NCBI RefSeq assembly: GCF_900128475.1
Contig: NZ_LT635837.1
Location: forward strand, 355,615-419,614
Reading direction: 5' to 3'
DNA from: Mediterranea massiliensis
GTDB taxonomy: Bacteria > Bacteroidota > Bacteroidia > Bacteroidales > Bacteroidaceae
DNA: 64,000 nucleotides
Shown here piece by piece: positions 24,736 through 34,411 of this stretch. The notes under the pieces were generated by a model that was not told the origin of the DNA, did no database searches, and saw nothing but the letters and a program-made list of their open reading frames with translations. The first letter of the stretch is position 1. Each line of letters begins with the position of its first letter. A program made the translations under genes and the position numbers.

Positions 24736-26943
24736 ATGATACAGACTGTTATCAAACGAGACGGCCGCATCGTCGGCTTCAACGAAGAGAAAATCGCTAC
24801 CGCCATCCGCAAAGCCATGCTTCACACCGACAAAGGGGAAGACCTGCAACTGATTCACCAGATAACGGACCACATTGCTTTCCGCGGCGCCTCACAGATG
24901 ACCGTAGAAGCCATCCAGGACATGGTCGAACTGGAACTGATGAAAAGCAGCCGCAAGGACGTTGCCCAAAAATACATTGCCTACCGCAACCAGCGCAGCA
25001 TCGCCCGCAAAGCCAAGACACGCGACATGTTTCTGGAAATCATCAATATCAAGTCCAACGACATCACCCGCGAAAATGCCAACATGAATGCCGACACTCC
25101 GGCCGGCATGATGATGAAATTCGCCAGCGAAACCACCAAGCCTTTCGTGGACGACTACCTGCTGAGCGAAGAAGCCCTGAACGCCGTAAAGGGGAATTAT
25201 CTGCATATCCACGACAAGGACTATTACCCCACCAAGAGCCTGACGTGCGTGCAGCATCCGCTGGACCGCATCCTCACTCATGGATTCTCTGCCGGACACG
25301 GCGAATCCCGTCCGGCCAAACGCATCGAAACGGCCAGCATCCTGGGCTGCATCTCGCTGGAGACCGCCCAAAACGAAATGCATGGCGGGCAGGCCATCCC
25401 TGCCTTCGATTTCTACCTGGCCCCCTACGTGCGCCACAGCTTCATCGAAGAGATCCAGACGCTCGAACAATTGAACGGTGCCGACTATTCACACCTCTAT
25501 CAGAAAGAACTGGACGACTATCTGCAACGTCCGCTCGAAGGGCTGCAGGGCGAAGAACGCCTGGTACAGCATGCCGTCAACCAGACCGTGGCACGCGTAC
25601 ACCAGGCCATGGAAGCCTTCATCCACAACATGAACACCATCCACTCGCGCGGTGGCAACCAGGTGGTGTTCAGCTCCATCAACTATGGCACCGATACCTC
25701 GGCCGAAGGTCGCTGCATCATCCGCGAACTGCTGAACAGCACCTACCAGGGAGTGGGCAACGGTGAAACGGCCATCTTCCCCATTCAGATCTGGAAAAAG
25801 AAACGCGGCGTCAGCTACCTGCCCGACGACCGCAATTACGACCTCTACCGCCTGGCCTGCAAGGTGACCGCCCGGCGCTTCTTCCCCAACTTCCTGAACC
25901 TGGACGCCACGTTCAACCAGAGCGAGGACTGGAAGGCCGACGACCCGCAGCGCTACCTGCACGAAGTGGCGACCATGGGCTGCCGCACGCGTGTCTTTGA
26001 GAACCGCTTCGGCCCCAAGACATCGGTAGGCCGGGGCAACCTTTCGTTCTCCACCATCAACATCGTCCGTCTGGCCATCGAGTGCATGGACATTGCCAAC
26101 CCGGAAGAGCGCATCGCCCGCTTCTTCGCCAAGCTGGATGCCATGCTCGACATCACAGCCCGTCAGCTGCACGAACGCATGGAGTTCCAAAAAACAGCCT
26201 TTGCCAAGCAGTTCCCCCTCCTGATGTCGTCTTTATGGCTGGGATGTGAAAAGCTGAAGCCAAACGACACCATAGCCTCCGTCATCAACCAGGGCACTTT
26301 GGGCATCGGCTTCATCGGTCTGGCCGAGTGTCTGGTAGCCCTCACCGGACGACACCACGGCGAATCGGCCGAAGCCCAAGAGCTGGGTCTGAAAATCGTG
26401 ACCTACATGCGCGACCGTGCCAACGAGTTCTCTGACCGCTACCAGCACAACTACAGCATCCTGGCCACGCCGGCCGAAGGCCTCTCCGGCAAGTTCACCC
26501 GTGCCGACCGCGAGAAGTTCGGCCAGTTGCCCGGCATCACCGACCGCGAATACTACACCAACTCCAACCACGTACCGGTGTACTACAAATGCAGTGCCCG
26601 CCACAAGGCCGAAGTGGAAGCTCCCTACCACGACCTGACCCGCGGAGGCCACATCTTCTATGTGGAGATAGATGGAGACGCCACCCACAACCCCGAAGCC
26701 ATCATGCGCGTAGTAGACATGATGGACCGCTACAACATCGGCTATGGTTCCGTGAACCACAACCGCAACCGCTGCATGGATTGCGGATACGAGAATTCGG
26801 CCGAACATCTGGACGCCTGCCCCAAATGCGGCAGCACGAACATCGACCGCCTGCAACGCATCACAGGCTATCTGGTCGGCACGACCGACCGTTGGAACAA
26901 AGCCAAACTGGCCGAACTGAACGACCGCGTCATCCACCAATAA
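24736..26943 (+). CDS. nrdD: Anaerobic ribonucleoside-triphosphate reductase
   Basis: A 735-residue class III ribonucleotide reductase that makes dNTPs without oxygen. An N-terminal ATP-cone (about 1-95, VIKRDGRIVGFNEEKIATAI) senses ATP/dATP. The catalytic barrel follows. Four zinc cysteines are Cys680, Cys683, Cys695 and Cys698. The glycyl radical site is Gly711 in RITGYLVG near the C-terminus. Length is near other NrdD (about 710-740). Its activase gene nrdG starts 10 bases downstream. The arrangement fits a strict anaerobe. Two 13-bp direct repeats lie in the promoter region. Confidence 0.97.
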   Translation: MIQTVIKRDGRIVGFNEEKIATAIRKAMLHTDKGEDLQLIHQITDHIAFRGASQMTVEAIQDMVELELMKSSRKDVAQKYIAYRNQRSIARKAKTRDMFLEIINIKSNDITRENANMNADTPAGMMMKFASETTKPFVDDYLLSEEALNAVKGNYLHIHDKDYYPTKSLTCVQHPLDRILTHGFSAGHGESRPAKRIETASILGCISLETAQNEMHGGQAIPAFDFYLAPYVRHSFIEEIQTLEQLNGADYSHLYQKELDDYLQRPLEGLQGEERLVQHAVNQTVARVHQAMEAFIHNMNTIHSRGGNQVVFSSINYGTDTSAEGRCIIRELLNSTYQGVGNGETAIFPIQIWKKKRGVSYLPDDRNYDLYRLACKVTARRFFPNFLNLDATFNQSEDWKADDPQRYLHEVATMGCRTRVFENRFGPKTSVGRGNLSFSTINIVRLAIECMDIANPEERIARFFAKLDAMLDITARQLHERMEFQKTAFAKQFPLLMSSLWLGCEKLKPNDTIASVINQGTLGIGFIGLAECLVALTGRHHGESAEAQELGLKIVTYMRDRANEFSDRYQHNYSILATPAEGLSGKFTRADREKFGQLPGITDREYYTNSNHVPVYYKCSARHKAEVEAPYHDLTRGGHIFYVEIDGDATHNPEAIMRVVDMMDRYNIGYGSVNHNRNRCMDCGYENSAEHLDACPKCGSTNIDRLQRITGYLVGTTDRWNKAKLAELNDRVIHQ

Positions 26944-26953
26944 ATCCGGAATC

Positions 26954-27451
26954 ATGCTCTCCATACTCGATATACTCGAAGATACCACCGCAGACGGTCC
27001 GGGTTTCCGCACCTCCATCTACGCCGCCGGATGCCCGAACGCCTGTCCCGGGTGTCACAATCCCGAATCATGGGACATCCGCCATGGACGTCGGATGACT
27101 ACGGATGAAATCCTGCAAAAGGTGCTCGACGACCCTTTCGCCGATGTCACGTTCAGCGGAGGCGACCCTATGTTCCAGCCCGAAGGCTTTGCCGAACTGG
27201 CCCAAGCCATCAAAGAGAACAGTAACAAAAATATTTGGTGCTACACAGGATATACGTTCGAACAGCTATTGAACAACACCCGGTATACCCGCCTCCTGCA
27301 ATACATAGACGTACTGGTGGACGGCCGCTTCCGGCAGGAACTGCGGGACGAATCACTTTATTTCCGCGGCAGCAGCAACCAGCGCCTGATAGACGTCCCC
27401 GCCTCCCTGAAGAACAGGAAAGCCATAGCATATAGCTATCGGCCCGAATAG
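26954..27451 (+). CDS. nrdG: Anaerobic ribonucleotide reductase activating protein (radical SAM)
   Basis: A 165-residue radical SAM enzyme that generates the glycyl radical on NrdD using S-adenosylmethionine and a 4Fe-4S cluster. The cluster ligands are Cys27, Cys31 and Cys34 (AAGCPNACPGCHNPESWD), followed by VTFSGGDPMFQPEG, the SAM-binding GGE-like motif. The length is typical for NrdG. It is directly downstream of nrdD and ends in a bidirectional terminator. Confidence 0.96.
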   Translation: MLSILDILEDTTADGPGFRTSIYAAGCPNACPGCHNPESWDIRHGRRMTTDEILQKVLDDPFADVTFSGGDPMFQPEGFAELAQAIKENSNKNIWCYTGYTFEQLLNNTRYTRLLQYIDVLVDGRFRQELRDESLYFRGSSNQRLIDVPASLKNRKAIAYSYRPE

Positions 27452-27463
27452 AAGTACACTGAT

Positions 27464-27510
27464 AAAAAAACTACCCGAAACGCCGGTATCAAATCCGACG
27501 TTTCGGGTAG
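27464..27510. terminator. Bidirectional terminator between nrdG and the ThrE-like gene
   Basis: The arms CTACCCGAAACG (27471-27482) and CGTTTCGGGTAG (27499-27510) form a perfect 12-bp stem. A run of seven A precedes it on the plus strand (U tract for the minus strand); on the plus side it is followed by CCATTTATCTTTC. Confidence 0.85.
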
Positions 27511-27535
27511 CCATTTATCTTTCGTTTTTGAAATC

Positions 27536-28882
27536 CTACCATTCTATAAACTTGCCACGTTCTTTCCGCTTCTGCAGCTCTTCAGCCAAGAAGCGCTGCC
27601 TGTCCTTGGCAATGTAGCGGCGTGCAAAGATGTTGGGTACAGCTACGCCCAACGATATGCAAAGGATGATGAGCGAAGCATTGATGCCGTTGGAAACCGC
27701 GATGGTCACCTCGCCCACGACACCGTTCATATTGATCAGTGCCATCAACGACCGATACATCAATACACCGGGAATCATCGGGATGACCGATGGAATGGTC
27801 AGCACATGGTTGGGAACATGGAACCAGTGTACTGCCTTTACAGCCACCAGGCTCACCACCAGCGCTCCCATGAAGGAACCTACTACCGGACCGAAGCCCA
27901 GCTCGAAGTTGACGAAATTTCGGGTACAGACAGCCAGCATACCGCCGATGGCCACTACCCACAACAACCGGCGCTGGATATTGAAAATCATGGAGAAGCC
28001 CATAGCAGCAATAGCTGCCGCAACAGCATACGTCAAGTACGTGTCGTGCGGAACAATGCTCAGTTCGCTGAATTTCCTGTCGATGACCAGGTCTTCCATT
28101 ACCAGGACACGCATGGCCAATACAATGCCGAATGCCATCGCCACCACCATCAAGGCCGTATTCACAGCCCGGACGATGCCCACCTGTATGTAGTTGTCTA
28201 TCATATCGTCCACAAAGTTGATAAGCGGAACTCCCGGCACAATGAACAATGCACAAGCCAACAGAGGATGATACGGAGTATCCGACCAGCCGGAAAAAGT
28301 CGTAATATAAGCCAGGCACGTGGAGATAAAAGCCGCAATGGCGATGCTCATATAATGATTGATACCGAACTCATTGCAACGCGCACGCACCCGAAATCCG
28401 GCAAAAGCACAAATGGAAGCAAACAGAAAAGCAATCCAGTCACCGCCGAACAGTTTGCAGAATCCGCCACAGGCAAAACCGGCACCGATAGCCACCACAT
28501 AGGGCACATAATTGCGCTTCTTTGAACGGATGCGCTCCAGTTCCTCTTCATACTGGTCCAGTGAATAGTCGTTCTCGATGGCCCGCCACGACAACTTGCT
28601 GATTTCAGAAATCGCCGTCATGTTGATGCCATGCTTCTCGCATTTCTGAAACTTGGAGAACGAATGCGAGCCGTCGCTCACGTTCACCATCAGCATGGTA
28701 TAACTCACATCGATATGCAGCTTCTCTTCGGGTAGTCCCAAATAGGCTGCCACGCGGTTCATGTTACGGACAATGCGGTTTGTATCGGCGGCACTCTCCA
28801 CTAATAATTTTCCTGTACGGAGCAACAAATCAAGTTTCCTTCTCAACAAGGCCACTTCTTGGTCAGTCAATGCTTTAGCCAT
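27536..28882 (-). CDS. ThrE-family threonine/serine exporter, both halves fused
   Basis: A 448-residue membrane protein. The N-terminal cytoplasmic part (about 1-130, with DTNRIVRNMNRVAAYLGLPEEKLHIDVSYT) is the ThrE/DUF1212 domain. About ten membrane segments follow, with the ThrE_2 (DUF3815) half at the C-terminal end. Many bacteria encode the halves as two genes, so this is the fused form. The likely role is export of L-threonine or L-serine driven by proton-motive force. The start at 28882 (MAKALTDQEV) is chosen because it fits the promoter at 28912-28942 and the upstream ATG lies in the promoter. The gene is monocistronic. Confidence 0.88.
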   Translation of the reverse strand: MAKALTDQEVALLRRKLDLLLRTGKLLVESAADTNRIVRNMNRVAAYLGLPEEKLHIDVSYTMLMVNVSDGSHSFSKFQKCEKHGINMTAISEISKLSWRAIENDYSLDQYEEELERIRSKKRNYVPYVVAIGAGFACGGFCKLFGGDWIAFLFASICAFAGFRVRARCNEFGINHYMSIAIAAFISTCLAYITTFSGWSDTPYHPLLACALFIVPGVPLINFVDDMIDNYIQVGIVRAVNTALMVVAMAFGIVLAMRVLVMEDLVIDRKFSELSIVPHDTYLTYAVAAAIAAMGFSMIFNIQRRLLWVVAIGGMLAVCTRNFVNFELGFGPVVGSFMGALVVSLVAVKAVHWFHVPNHVLTIPSVIPMIPGVLMYRSLMALINMNGVVGEVTIAVSNGINASLIILCISLGVAVPNIFARRYIAKDRQRFLAEELQKRKERGKFIEW

Positions 28883-28911
28883 CTTCCAGCAATCGTTAAT
28901 TTTTCGGACTG

Positions 28912-28942
28912 CAAAGATAGTGCAAACGGAGTGAAACACAAA
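28912..28942 (-). promoter_or_regulatory. Promoter for the ThrE-like gene
   Basis: On the minus strand TTTG (28939-28942), a 19-bp spacer and TATCTTTG (28912-28919), a full match to the consensus. Confidence 0.75.
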
Positions 28943-29023
28943 GTGAAAACGGAGTTTTCAAGTTTTGAAATTCAAGACTTCACATATATCCTTTAATTAG
29001 AATACGACCAATAATCATAGACA

Positions 29024-29053
29024 TAAAAAAAGCCGTCCCAGTCGGGACGGCTT
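29024..29053 (-). terminator. Terminator of fba
   Basis: AAGCCGTCCC (29030-29039) pairs with GGGACGGCTT (29044-29053). On the minus strand the stem runs into TTTTTTATG. Confidence 0.93.
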
Positions 29054-29078
29054 CCTTTGTCATATACCGGTGAAGAAA

Positions 29079-30083
29079 TTATTCGGCCAACTTGTTGTTT
29101 GAACCCAGCACGTTGATGATTTTGTGCTTGTACAGTTTCTCCATTTCGTCACGAGCCGGACCCAGATACTTACGGGGATCGAACTCAGCGGGTTTCTCAG
29201 CGAATACCTTGCGGACAGCAGCTGTCATAGCCAGACGAGAGTCTGAGTCGATGTTGATCTTGCAGACAGCAGACTTGGCAGCCTTACGCAGCTCGTCTTC
29301 GGGAATACCGATAGCAGCTTCCAGCTTGCCACCATACTGGTTGATCATGTCAACATATTCCTGAGGAACGGAAGAAGATCCGTGGAGTACGATGGGGAAG
29401 CCCGGCAATTTCTCCATAACGGCGTCCAGAACATCGAATGCCAAAGGAGGAGGTACCAGACGGCCTGTCTTCGGATCTACGTGGCACTGTTCGGGTTTGA
29501 ACTTGTAGGCACCGTGAGAAGTACCGATAGAGATAGCCAAGCTGTCGCAACCTGTACGAGTAGCAAAGTCGATTACTTCTTCAGGGTTTGTATAAGTGTG
29601 ATGTTCAGCAGATACTTCATCTTCTACACCAGCCAATACACCCAGTTCACCTTCAACTGTTACATCAAACTGATGAGCATATTCAACAACCTTCTTAGTC
29701 AGAGCGACATTCTCTTCGTAAGGCAGATGAGAACCGTCGATCATTACAGAAGAGAAGCCCATGTCTACACAAGACTTGCACAGTTCGAAGCTGTCACCGT
29801 GGTCCAGGTGCAGAACGATTTCAGGATGTTCGCATCCCAATTCCTTTGCATACTGAACGGCACCTTCGGCCATGTAGCGCAGCAAAGTCTGGTTGGCATA
29901 GTTGCGGGCACCCTTAGAAACCTGCAGGATAACCGGGCTCTTCTCCTCAGAAGAAGCCTTGATGATGGCTTGCAACTGCTCCATATTGTTGAAGTTGAAT
30001 GCCGGAATGGCATAACCGCCCTTGATGGCACGCGCAAACATCGCTTTGGTGTTTACGAGACCTAAATCTTTGTAATTAACCAT
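29079..30083 (-). CDS. fba: Class II fructose-bisphosphate aldolase
   Basis: A 334-residue zinc-dependent aldolase of glycolysis and gluconeogenesis, cleaving fructose 1,6-bisphosphate. Zinc ligands and catalytic residues are visible in VLHLDHGDSFELCKSC near residue 90, DGSHLPYEENV near 115 (catalytic Asp and loop), GTSHGAYKF near 188 and LHGSSSVPQEY near 235. Codon use is biased toward a small set, in keeping with high expression. It is monocistronic with its own terminator. A class II enzyme of this size fits the Bacteroidales housekeeping aldolase. Confidence 0.96.
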   Translation of the reverse strand: MVNYKDLGLVNTKAMFARAIKGGYAIPAFNFNNMEQLQAIIKASSEEKSPVILQVSKGARNYANQTLLRYMAEGAVQYAKELGCEHPEIVLHLDHGDSFELCKSCVDMGFSSVMIDGSHLPYEENVALTKKVVEYAHQFDVTVEGELGVLAGVEDEVSAEHHTYTNPEEVIDFATRTGCDSLAISIGTSHGAYKFKPEQCHVDPKTGRLVPPPLAFDVLDAVMEKLPGFPIVLHGSSSVPQEYVDMINQYGGKLEAAIGIPEDELRKAAKSAVCKINIDSDSRLAMTAAVRKVFAEKPAEFDPRKYLGPARDEMEKLYKHKIINVLGSNNKLAE

Positions 30084-30122
30084 TTTGTTTAAAAGTTTAT
30101 TGTTAGTGAATCAAATTCTGTG

Positions 30123-30130
30123 CAAAAGTA
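30123..30130 (-). promoter_or_regulatory. -7 box for fba
   Basis: TACTTTTG on the minus strand, about 40 bases before the start. The -33 element is weak. Confidence 0.5.
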
Positions 30131-30278
30131 CACATTCTCCTTTAAAAAGCGGTCACAAGGTCTATAAAAAAACTCTCCGAACACAAAGAAAAACAAAAAT
30201 TTTTCATGTGTTTGAAGAGTTTTAACAAAAGATTGCAATGTCTACGTTGCAAACCCGATCCGAAAATCGGCATGCGAC

Positions 30279-31286
30279 TTATTTCTTCAGATAGATGATG
30301 GTAGGCAGGTGGTCGCTGTAACCGTTCAGCCACGTACGGCCGCCGTGGGTACGCAAGGGCGAACCCTTGTACTTGCCGTCCTGCTGGATGAGGTAATCGC
30401 GGCGGAACACTTCATGATGGTCATAACGCAATCCCCTGCGCTTTTTCAGCAAAGGTTTTGACAGAACTATCTGGTCGAACAGGTTCCATTTACCCCGATA
30501 CAGCAAGGTACCTACCCCGTCGTCCTGCAGGGTTTCCCACCACGGATTATAGAAATCGGCCTTCTTCACCTCTTTTTTATACTTGCAGGCGCCCAGCGTC
30601 TGCATACTCTCGTCCATGGGGTCGTCGTTCATGTCGCCCATCACGATCAGCTTCAGCCTCCGGTCGCTGCGTTGCAGGGAGTCGGCCAGCGCCCGTACTT
30701 GGCGGGCTGCATGCACCCGCACCGGCGACTTGGCACCGCGCGAAGGCCAATGGTTGACGATGACACAGACACGCTCACCGGCCATCCGCCCGTCCACAAT
30801 CAGAAAGCCGCGCGTCAGGTGTACCGTGTCGCCCTGATAGGGTTCGGACAAGACCAGCCTGGAAGCCGTCACTTCATATTGCTGCGGGTCGTAAAGCAAG
30901 GCACAGTCGATACCCCGCTTGTCAGGCCCTTCGTAATGGATAAACTTGTATTGGGAAAGGGAAGGCTGCTCCAGCAAGTCGGTCAGCACCCGGTCGTTCT
31001 CCACTTCGGCCACACCGATAAAGGCCGGTCCCTGGGGCACCTCGTCGCGCGACAGGGACGAAAGCACCCGTGCCATATTCGCCAGCTTGGCTTCATACTT
31101 CTGCGATGTCCACTTGTAGCTGCCCCCTGGCAAGAAATCATAATCGTTCTTGCCGGCATCGTGAATGGTATCAAACAGATTCTCAAGATTGTAGAACGCC
31201 ACGCTATACAAGCCGCGCTTTCCGTTCTGCGCCCCCACGCCGACGGCAAAGAGGCAGAGAGTCATTAGGAAGAATAGTTTTTTCAT
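30279..31286 (-). CDS. Secreted endonuclease/exonuclease/phosphatase family protein
   Basis: A 335-residue exported protein with a signal peptide ending VGVGAQ (residues 1-20). EEP-fold catalytic motifs are present: YNLENLFDT near 32 (Asn), VAEVENDRVL near 93 (metal Glu), VNHWPSRG near 172, MGDMNDDP near 215 (Asp/Asn) and YSDHLPTI near the C-terminus (Asp-His). The family includes DNases, sphingomyelinases and inositol phosphatases; the substrate cannot be told apart here. Bacteroides often carry such secreted EEP proteins. It is separated from fba by a 195-base AT-rich gap without a gene and seems to be its own unit. Confidence 0.88.
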   Translation of the reverse strand: MKKLFFLMTLCLFAVGVGAQNGKRGLYSVAFYNLENLFDTIHDAGKNDYDFLPGGSYKWTSQKYEAKLANMARVLSSLSRDEVPQGPAFIGVAEVENDRVLTDLLEQPSLSQYKFIHYEGPDKRGIDCALLYDPQQYEVTASRLVLSEPYQGDTVHLTRGFLIVDGRMAGERVCVIVNHWPSRGAKSPVRVHAARQVRALADSLQRSDRRLKLIVMGDMNDDPMDESMQTLGACKYKKEVKKADFYNPWWETLQDDGVGTLLYRGKWNLFDQIVLSKPLLKKRRGLRYDHHEVFRRDYLIQQDGKYKGSPLRTHGGRTWLNGYSDHLPTIIYLKK

Positions 31287-31380
31287 AATTATGCGAATGG
31301 TTTCGGCTGCAAAAGAAAGAAATAAAACGAGATAAACCTATTTTTTCAGCAAACTTTTTTTCTGTTTCAATAAATAGCAC

Positions 31381-31388
31381 TATCTTTG
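31381..31388 (+). promoter_or_regulatory. -7 box for rpmE2
   Basis: TATCTTTG, about 90 bases before the L31 start, with a T-rich stretch upstream. The AT-rich leader (31390-31477) has no recognisable L31 autoregulatory fold. Confidence 0.5.
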
Positions 31389-31477
31389 CACCCTGAAAAG
31401 TTAAAAAGACCATTACACACCACTATTTGTTACCAAGCATATAGTAACCGAAATAAAAAATTAAAAACAATATCGAA

Positions 31478-31732
31478 ATGAAAAAAGGTATTCATCCCGA
31501 AAATTACCGTCCGGTAGTATTCAAAGATATGTCGAATGGCGACATGTTCCTGTCTCGTTCTACTGTCAACACGAAAGAGACAATCGAATTCGAAGGCGAA
31601 ACTTATCCGTTGGTAAAACTGGAAATCTCCAGCTCTTCCCACCCGTTCTACACCGGTAAGTCCAAGTTGGTCGATACAGCCGGTCGCGTAGACAAGTTCA
31701 TGAGCCGCTACGCCAAGAGCCAGAAGAAATAA
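31478..31732 (+). CDS. rpmE2: 50S ribosomal protein L31, type B (zinc-free form)
   Basis: An 84-residue ribosomal protein. [21 protein letters not shown] and [28 protein letters not shown] are diagnostic of type B L31. No cysteine is present, so it is the zinc-independent (C-) paralogue that in many bacteria replaces the zinc form under zinc starvation; in Bacteroidetes it is commonly the main L31. It has a promoter, an 89-base leader and a strong terminator of its own. Confidence 0.97.
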   Translation: MKKGIHPENYRPVVFKDMSNGDMFLSRSTVNTKETIEFEGETYPLVKLEISSSSHPFYTGKSKLVDTAGRVDKFMSRYAKSQKK

Positions 31733-31760
31733 TCATTTCTTTATTTGAAAAGACTAAAAA

Positions 31761-31795
31761 AGAGGATGCGCACCTGCGCATCCTCTTTTCTTTTT
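31761..31795 (+). terminator. Terminator after rpmE2
   Basis: A perfect 12-bp stem, AGAGGATGCGCA (31761-31772) with TGCGCATCCTCT (31775-31786), followed by TTTCTTTTTATT. Confidence 0.94.
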
Positions 31796-31823
31796 ATTAA
31801 TGATGAACCTAAGCATCCCTTTA

Positions 31824-31933
31824 CCCAGCTTAAAGCGCTTGTTTGCCCAGCCCAAATGAATCATTTAAGCTGGGTAAAGCCCTGCTTTAAGCTGGACAAA
31901 CGATTGCTTTAAGCCGGACAAACAAGACTTCTA
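31824..31933. repeat. 22-bp-period array B, two inverted and three direct units
   Basis: The core AAGCTGG(G/A)(T/C)AAA occurs on the plus strand at 31867, 31889 and (as AAGCCGG) 31911, exactly 22 apart. On the minus strand equivalent units AAGCTGGGTAAAG and GGGCTGGGCAAAC are also 22 apart (31831 and 31853 as their 5' ends). The units face away from a centre at about 31860. The core is the same family as array A, and the GCTTTA/TAAAGC pieces recall array C. It lies between the 3' ends of rpmE2 and gcvT. Confidence 0.9.
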
Positions 31934-31941
31934 CCCAGAAC

Positions 31942-33027
31942 TTACTTCCGGAAAGGCGGCTTCACGACTACAGCCTTCAGCTTGCGGCCGCGCATATCGA
32001 TGCAGATTTCCGTTCCAGGCTTGCTGAATTCGGTCTTCACATACCCCATACCGATACCGATCTTTCGCATGGGAGACATGGTACCCGAAGTCACCATACC
32101 AATCGGATGACCTTCCGCATCCATCAGTCCGTATCCATGACGGGGAATGCCTCGGTCTATCATCTCAAAGCCTACCAGCTTGCGGGCCACACCTTCGGCC
32201 TTCTGCTTCTCCAGCATCGGACGGTTGATGAAGTTCTTGCCGTCCACAAACTTGGTGATCCAGCCCAGGCCGGCCTCGATGGGCGATGTGGTGTCATCGA
32301 TGTCGTTGCCATACAGGCAAAAGCCCATCTCCAGGCGAAGCGTATCGCGGGCTCCCAAGCCAATGGGCTTGATGCCAAACTCAGCACCGGCCTCGAACAC
32401 CGCATCCCAGATTTTCAGGGCAGCTTCGGGATAGAAGTACAACTCAAAGCCACCGGCTCCCGTATAGCCGGTATTCGAAATGATGACATCCTTCTCACCC
32501 GCAAACTCGCCGTGGGTAAAGGTGTAATAAGGCAGTGACGACAAATCGATGGACGTCAGTTTCTGCAAGGCCAGAATGGCTTTCGGGCCCTGTACGGCCA
32601 ACTGGGCCATGCGGTCGGAAGCGTTTTCAAGCTCGGCCCCTTCGGTATTGTGGGACACGCACCAGTTCCAGTCTTTCTCTATGTTGGCCGCGTTCACAAC
32701 CAGCATATACTTTTCGGGTTCGTAACAATAGACCAGCAGGTCGTCCACAATGCCTCCCGTTTCGTTAGGGAAACAAGTGTACTGCACCTTGCCGGGAGTG
32801 AGAGCAGCCACATTGTTGGAGGTTACCTTCTGGAGGAAATCCAGCGCATGCGGACCCTTTACCCAAAATTCGCCCATGTGCGACACGTCGAAGACGCCCA
32901 CACCGTGGCATACGGTCAGATGTTCGTCGATGATGCCCGAATATTCAATCGGCATATTATATCCCGCAAACTCGTGCATCTTGGCACCCAGCGAGATATG
33001 TTTTTCAGTAAATGGAGTGGTTTTCAT
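31942..33027 (-). CDS. gcvT: Aminomethyltransferase (glycine cleavage T protein)
   Basis: A 361-residue cytoplasmic protein that transfers the methylene unit from aminomethyl-H protein to tetrahydrofolate. [31 protein letters not shown] is the GcvT N-terminus, with FDVSHMGE near 45, the folate-binding Asp/Asn region [11 protein letters not shown] near 215, and [17 protein letters not shown] near 245. The length is typical. It follows pepT by 36 bases on the same strand. GcvH and GcvP are not nearby. No glycine riboswitch is seen. Confidence 0.96.
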   Translation of the reverse strand: MKTTPFTEKHISLGAKMHEFAGYNMPIEYSGIIDEHLTVCHGVGVFDVSHMGEFWVKGPHALDFLQKVTSNNVAALTPGKVQYTCFPNETGGIVDDLLVYCYEPEKYMLVVNAANIEKDWNWCVSHNTEGAELENASDRMAQLAVQGPKAILALQKLTSIDLSSLPYYTFTHGEFAGEKDVIISNTGYTGAGGFELYFYPEAALKIWDAVFEAGAEFGIKPIGLGARDTLRLEMGFCLYGNDIDDTTSPIEAGLGWITKFVDGKNFINRPMLEKQKAEGVARKLVGFEMIDRGIPRHGYGLMDAEGHPIGMVTSGTMSPMRKIGIGMGYVKTEFSKPGTEICIDMRGRKLKAVVVKPPFRK

Positions 33028-33063
33028 GAAACTAATATTTAAGCATTCAGTATTTTTATCTCA

Positions 33064-34287
33064 TCAGCGTGCGGCCACCAGCTCGGCAATCTTCACCACC
33101 ACCTTCATGGCTTTTTCCATGCTCTGGATGGGCACGAACTCATAACGGCCGTGGAAGTTGAGTCCGCCGGCAAAAATGTTGGGGCAAGGCAATCCCTTGA
33201 ACGAAAGCTGCGCTCCGTCCGTACCGCCACGAATGGCTTTTACATGAGGCTCCACACCGGCATCCTTCATGGCCTGGAAAGCGATGTCGATGACATGCAT
33301 CACCGGCTCTATCTTCTCGCGCATGTTGTAGTACTGGTCGTGCAGATCGAGCGTGGCCGTACCCTCACCATATTCAGCATTGATTTTACGGACAAGGTGT
33401 TCCATCTCCCGCTTGCGGCTCTCGAAGCGAGTACGGTCATGATCGCGGATAATATAAGAAACCACCGTCTGCTCTACTTCGCCGCTGATACCTACCAGGT
33501 GATAGAATCCTTCGTAACCTTCTGTATGCTCGGGCGTCTCGTGACTGGGCAACATGGCCATAAAACGGTTAGCCACCCGAATAGAGTTGATCATCTTGTG
33601 CTTGGCATAGCCCGGATGCACGTTGCGGCCCTTGAACGTAATTTTGGCCGAAGCAGCGTTGAAGTTCTCAAACTCCAGTTCGCCTACCTCACCGCCGTCC
33701 ATCGTGTAAGCCCAGTCGCAACCGAACTTCTCCACATCGAACTTATGGGCACCGAGGCCTATTTCCTCGTCAGGATTGAAGCCGATGCGTATCTTTCCAT
33801 GCTTGATTTCAGGGTGTTCCTGCAAATAGACAATGGCCGAAACGATTTCGGCAATACCAGCCTTGTCATCAGCTCCCAGCAAAGTCTTTCCGTCGGTCAC
33901 AATCAAGTCCTCCCCCTTGTGTTCGAGCAGTTCGGGGAATTGAGAGGGAGACAGCACTATATTTTCTTCGGTACAAAGCACAATGTCCTTACCGTCGTAA
34001 TTCTCTACCTTACGCGGCGACACATTCTTGCCGCTCATATCGGGACTCGTGTCCATGTGAGCAATAAAACCTACCGTAGGAAGAGGCTTGTCCGTATTGG
34101 CGGGAAGCGTGGCAAACAGGTAACCGTTGTCATCCAACGTGACATCCTCCAACCTCAAGGATTCCAATTCTTCCTTCAAATAGCGGGCAAACACCATCTG
34201 CCCCGGCGTACTGGGAGTGACACCCGTCTCTTCGCTCGACTGGGTATCAAAGCTGACATACTTTAAAAAGCGTTCTACTAAAGTCAT
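33064..34287 (-). CDS. pepT: Peptidase T (tripeptide aminopeptidase)
   Basis: A 407-residue M20B metallopeptidase that removes N-terminal residues from tripeptides. The metal ligands lie in [10 protein letters not shown] near residue 78, [16 protein letters not shown] near 138 and [14 protein letters not shown] near 172; [20 protein letters not shown] follows. C-terminal [24 protein letters not shown] carries the last zinc His region. The length matches E. coli PepT (408). The start at 34287 ([10 protein letters not shown]) is chosen on family length and because the longer frame extends through the promoter. It heads a pepT-gcvT transcript. Confidence 0.96.
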   Translation of the reverse strand: MTLVERFLKYVSFDTQSSEETGVTPSTPGQMVFARYLKEELESLRLEDVTLDDNGYLFATLPANTDKPLPTVGFIAHMDTSPDMSGKNVSPRKVENYDGKDIVLCTEENIVLSPSQFPELLEHKGEDLIVTDGKTLLGADDKAGIAEIVSAIVYLQEHPEIKHGKIRIGFNPDEEIGLGAHKFDVEKFGCDWAYTMDGGEVGELEFENFNAASAKITFKGRNVHPGYAKHKMINSIRVANRFMAMLPSHETPEHTEGYEGFYHLVGISGEVEQTVVSYIIRDHDRTRFESRKREMEHLVRKINAEYGEGTATLDLHDQYYNMREKIEPVMHVIDIAFQAMKDAGVEPHVKAIRGGTDGAQLSFKGLPCPNIFAGGLNFHGRYEFVPIQSMEKAMKVVVKIAELVAAR

Positions 34288-34336
34288 ATCATTCAAAATA
34301 AAATTGAGATTCAACAATATTTGTTCATTGTGCCCG

Positions 34337-34367
34337 TAAAGGTAGGAAAAGGGGCGTGAATTGCCAA
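34337..34367 (-). promoter_or_regulatory. Promoter for pepT-gcvT
   Basis: On the minus strand TTG (34365-34367), a 20-bp spacer, then TACCTTTA (34337-34344, one base off consensus). It overlaps the hairpin at 34351-34381. Confidence 0.5.
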
Positions 34368-34381
34368 GCAATCCACGCCCC
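34351..34381 (-). terminator. Hairpin terminating the PurF-like gene
   Basis: GGGGCGTG (34351-34358) pairs with CACGCCCC (34374-34381). On the minus strand it is followed by only TTTTCC; on the plus strand by TTTTTTATT. Confidence 0.7.
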
Positions 34382-34411
34382 TTTTTTATTTCTATTTTAA
34401 CTATTTGTCAA

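Noticed and set aside
33028-33063. Glycine riboswitch for gcvT
   Set aside because: The gene is only 36 bases after pepT, with no room for an aptamer.
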